DNA from: Muribaculaceae bacterium Isolate-002 (NCI) | GTDB taxonomy: Bacteria > Bacteroidota > Bacteroidia > Bacteroidales > Muribaculaceae | Direction of reading: 5' to 3' | Length of the DNA stretch: 45,865 bases | NCBI GenBank assembly: GCA_004102805.1 | Contig: SCEG01000024.1 | Coordinates: 1-45,865, forward strand | Shown: positions 45,745-45,865 of the stretch, piece after piece | Layout of the letters: each line of letters begins with the position of its first letter | Numbering within the stretch: position 1 is the first letter of the stretch | Translations under genes and position numbers: made by a program | The notes under the pieces: generated by a model | What the model saw: only the letters and a program-made list of their open reading frames with translations | Database searches by the model: none | Told to the model about the DNA's origin: nothing

Positions 45745-45865
45745 TTCCTGAAATAGGTTGACTCGGTTTGTGATGTTTACTGATTGATGTTTCCTCTTTG
45801 TCTGTGTGGGGTTGACTGATCGGGATATATCCCTGGGCGGAGTTGACTGAGGGCGTAGCCCGAAG
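45745..45865. other. Right margin with repeated GTTGACT motif, possible insertion-sequence edge
   Basis: GTTGACT occurs at 45757-45763, 45811-45817 and 45842-45848 within 92 bases, and GGGATATATCCC (45822-45833) is a perfect 12-base palindrome. TTCCTGAAATAGGTTGAC has the look of an IS3-like end, but no transposase is in the window. Unproven. Confidence 0.3.

Overview
The window looks like chromosome of a gut Bacteroidota, order Bacteroidales, most likely close to Muribaculaceae. The evidence is the recurring TAnnTTTG -7 promoter element, proteins ending in type IX secretion (T9SS)-like C-terminal sorting regions, SusE/SusF-, SusB- and SusR-like proteins, a LeuA-C-D-B order and a Fur-PurA-DUF1015 cluster. 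No tRNA, rRNA or CRISPR array was seen.

Layout. (1) Positions 1-2929 are an accessory, gene-poor and comparatively AT-rich margin. It holds the tail of an unknown gene, one secreted hypothetical protein with a strong terminator, a decayed gene, and the 3' end (domains V and VI) of a group II intron that has lost most of its reverse transcriptase. (2) Positions 2930-11147 are a five-gene minus-strand operon: SusE/F-like binding protein, GH31 alpha-glucosidase, second SusE/F-like protein, a small sorting-domain protein, and a secreted glycerophosphodiester phosphodiesterase carrying two near-identical LamG modules. A divergent SusR-like membrane regulator (11467-13134) faces it. No SusC/SusD pair is present. 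(3) Positions 13351-15929 hold a YtxH/holin-like envelope-stress-type trio, then prmA with a beta-barrel gene. (4) Positions 16138-21369 are leuA-leuC-leuD-leuB followed by another beta-barrel gene, closed by a 21-bp-stem bidirectional terminator. (5) Positions 21448-25705 hold a nucleoside phosphorylase, thioesterase-dprA, a secreted Ntn hydrolase and a small DMT-type membrane protein. (6) Positions 25745-34758 hold an M3 peptidase, an LptF/LptG permease, uvrA and a secreted GH13 alpha-amylase. (7) Positions 35028-37767 hold a TonB-dependent receptor-like protein and a five-repeat DKNYY-type protein. (8) Positions 38208-43206 hold fur-purA-DUF1015, a membrane protein and tgt. (9) A SusB-like GH97 and a possible insertion-sequence edge close the window.

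The three glycoside hydrolases (GH31, GH13, GH97) and the SusR-like regulator together point to alpha-glucan or alpha-glucoside degradation. The first operon adds a phosphodiesterase, so an alpha-glucosylated glycerol-phosphate polymer such as teichoic acid is a possible substrate (inference).

The most unusual non-coding signal is a family of palindromic elements with AAGTAACTGTT-like ends. Two long copies (23950-24134 and 38039-38209) occupy essentially the whole 5' leader of unrelated genes and contribute the first two bases of the start codon. A mini copy sits at the start of the prmA leader (14371-14404), and a diverged copy lies between tgt and the GH97 gene (43355-43430).
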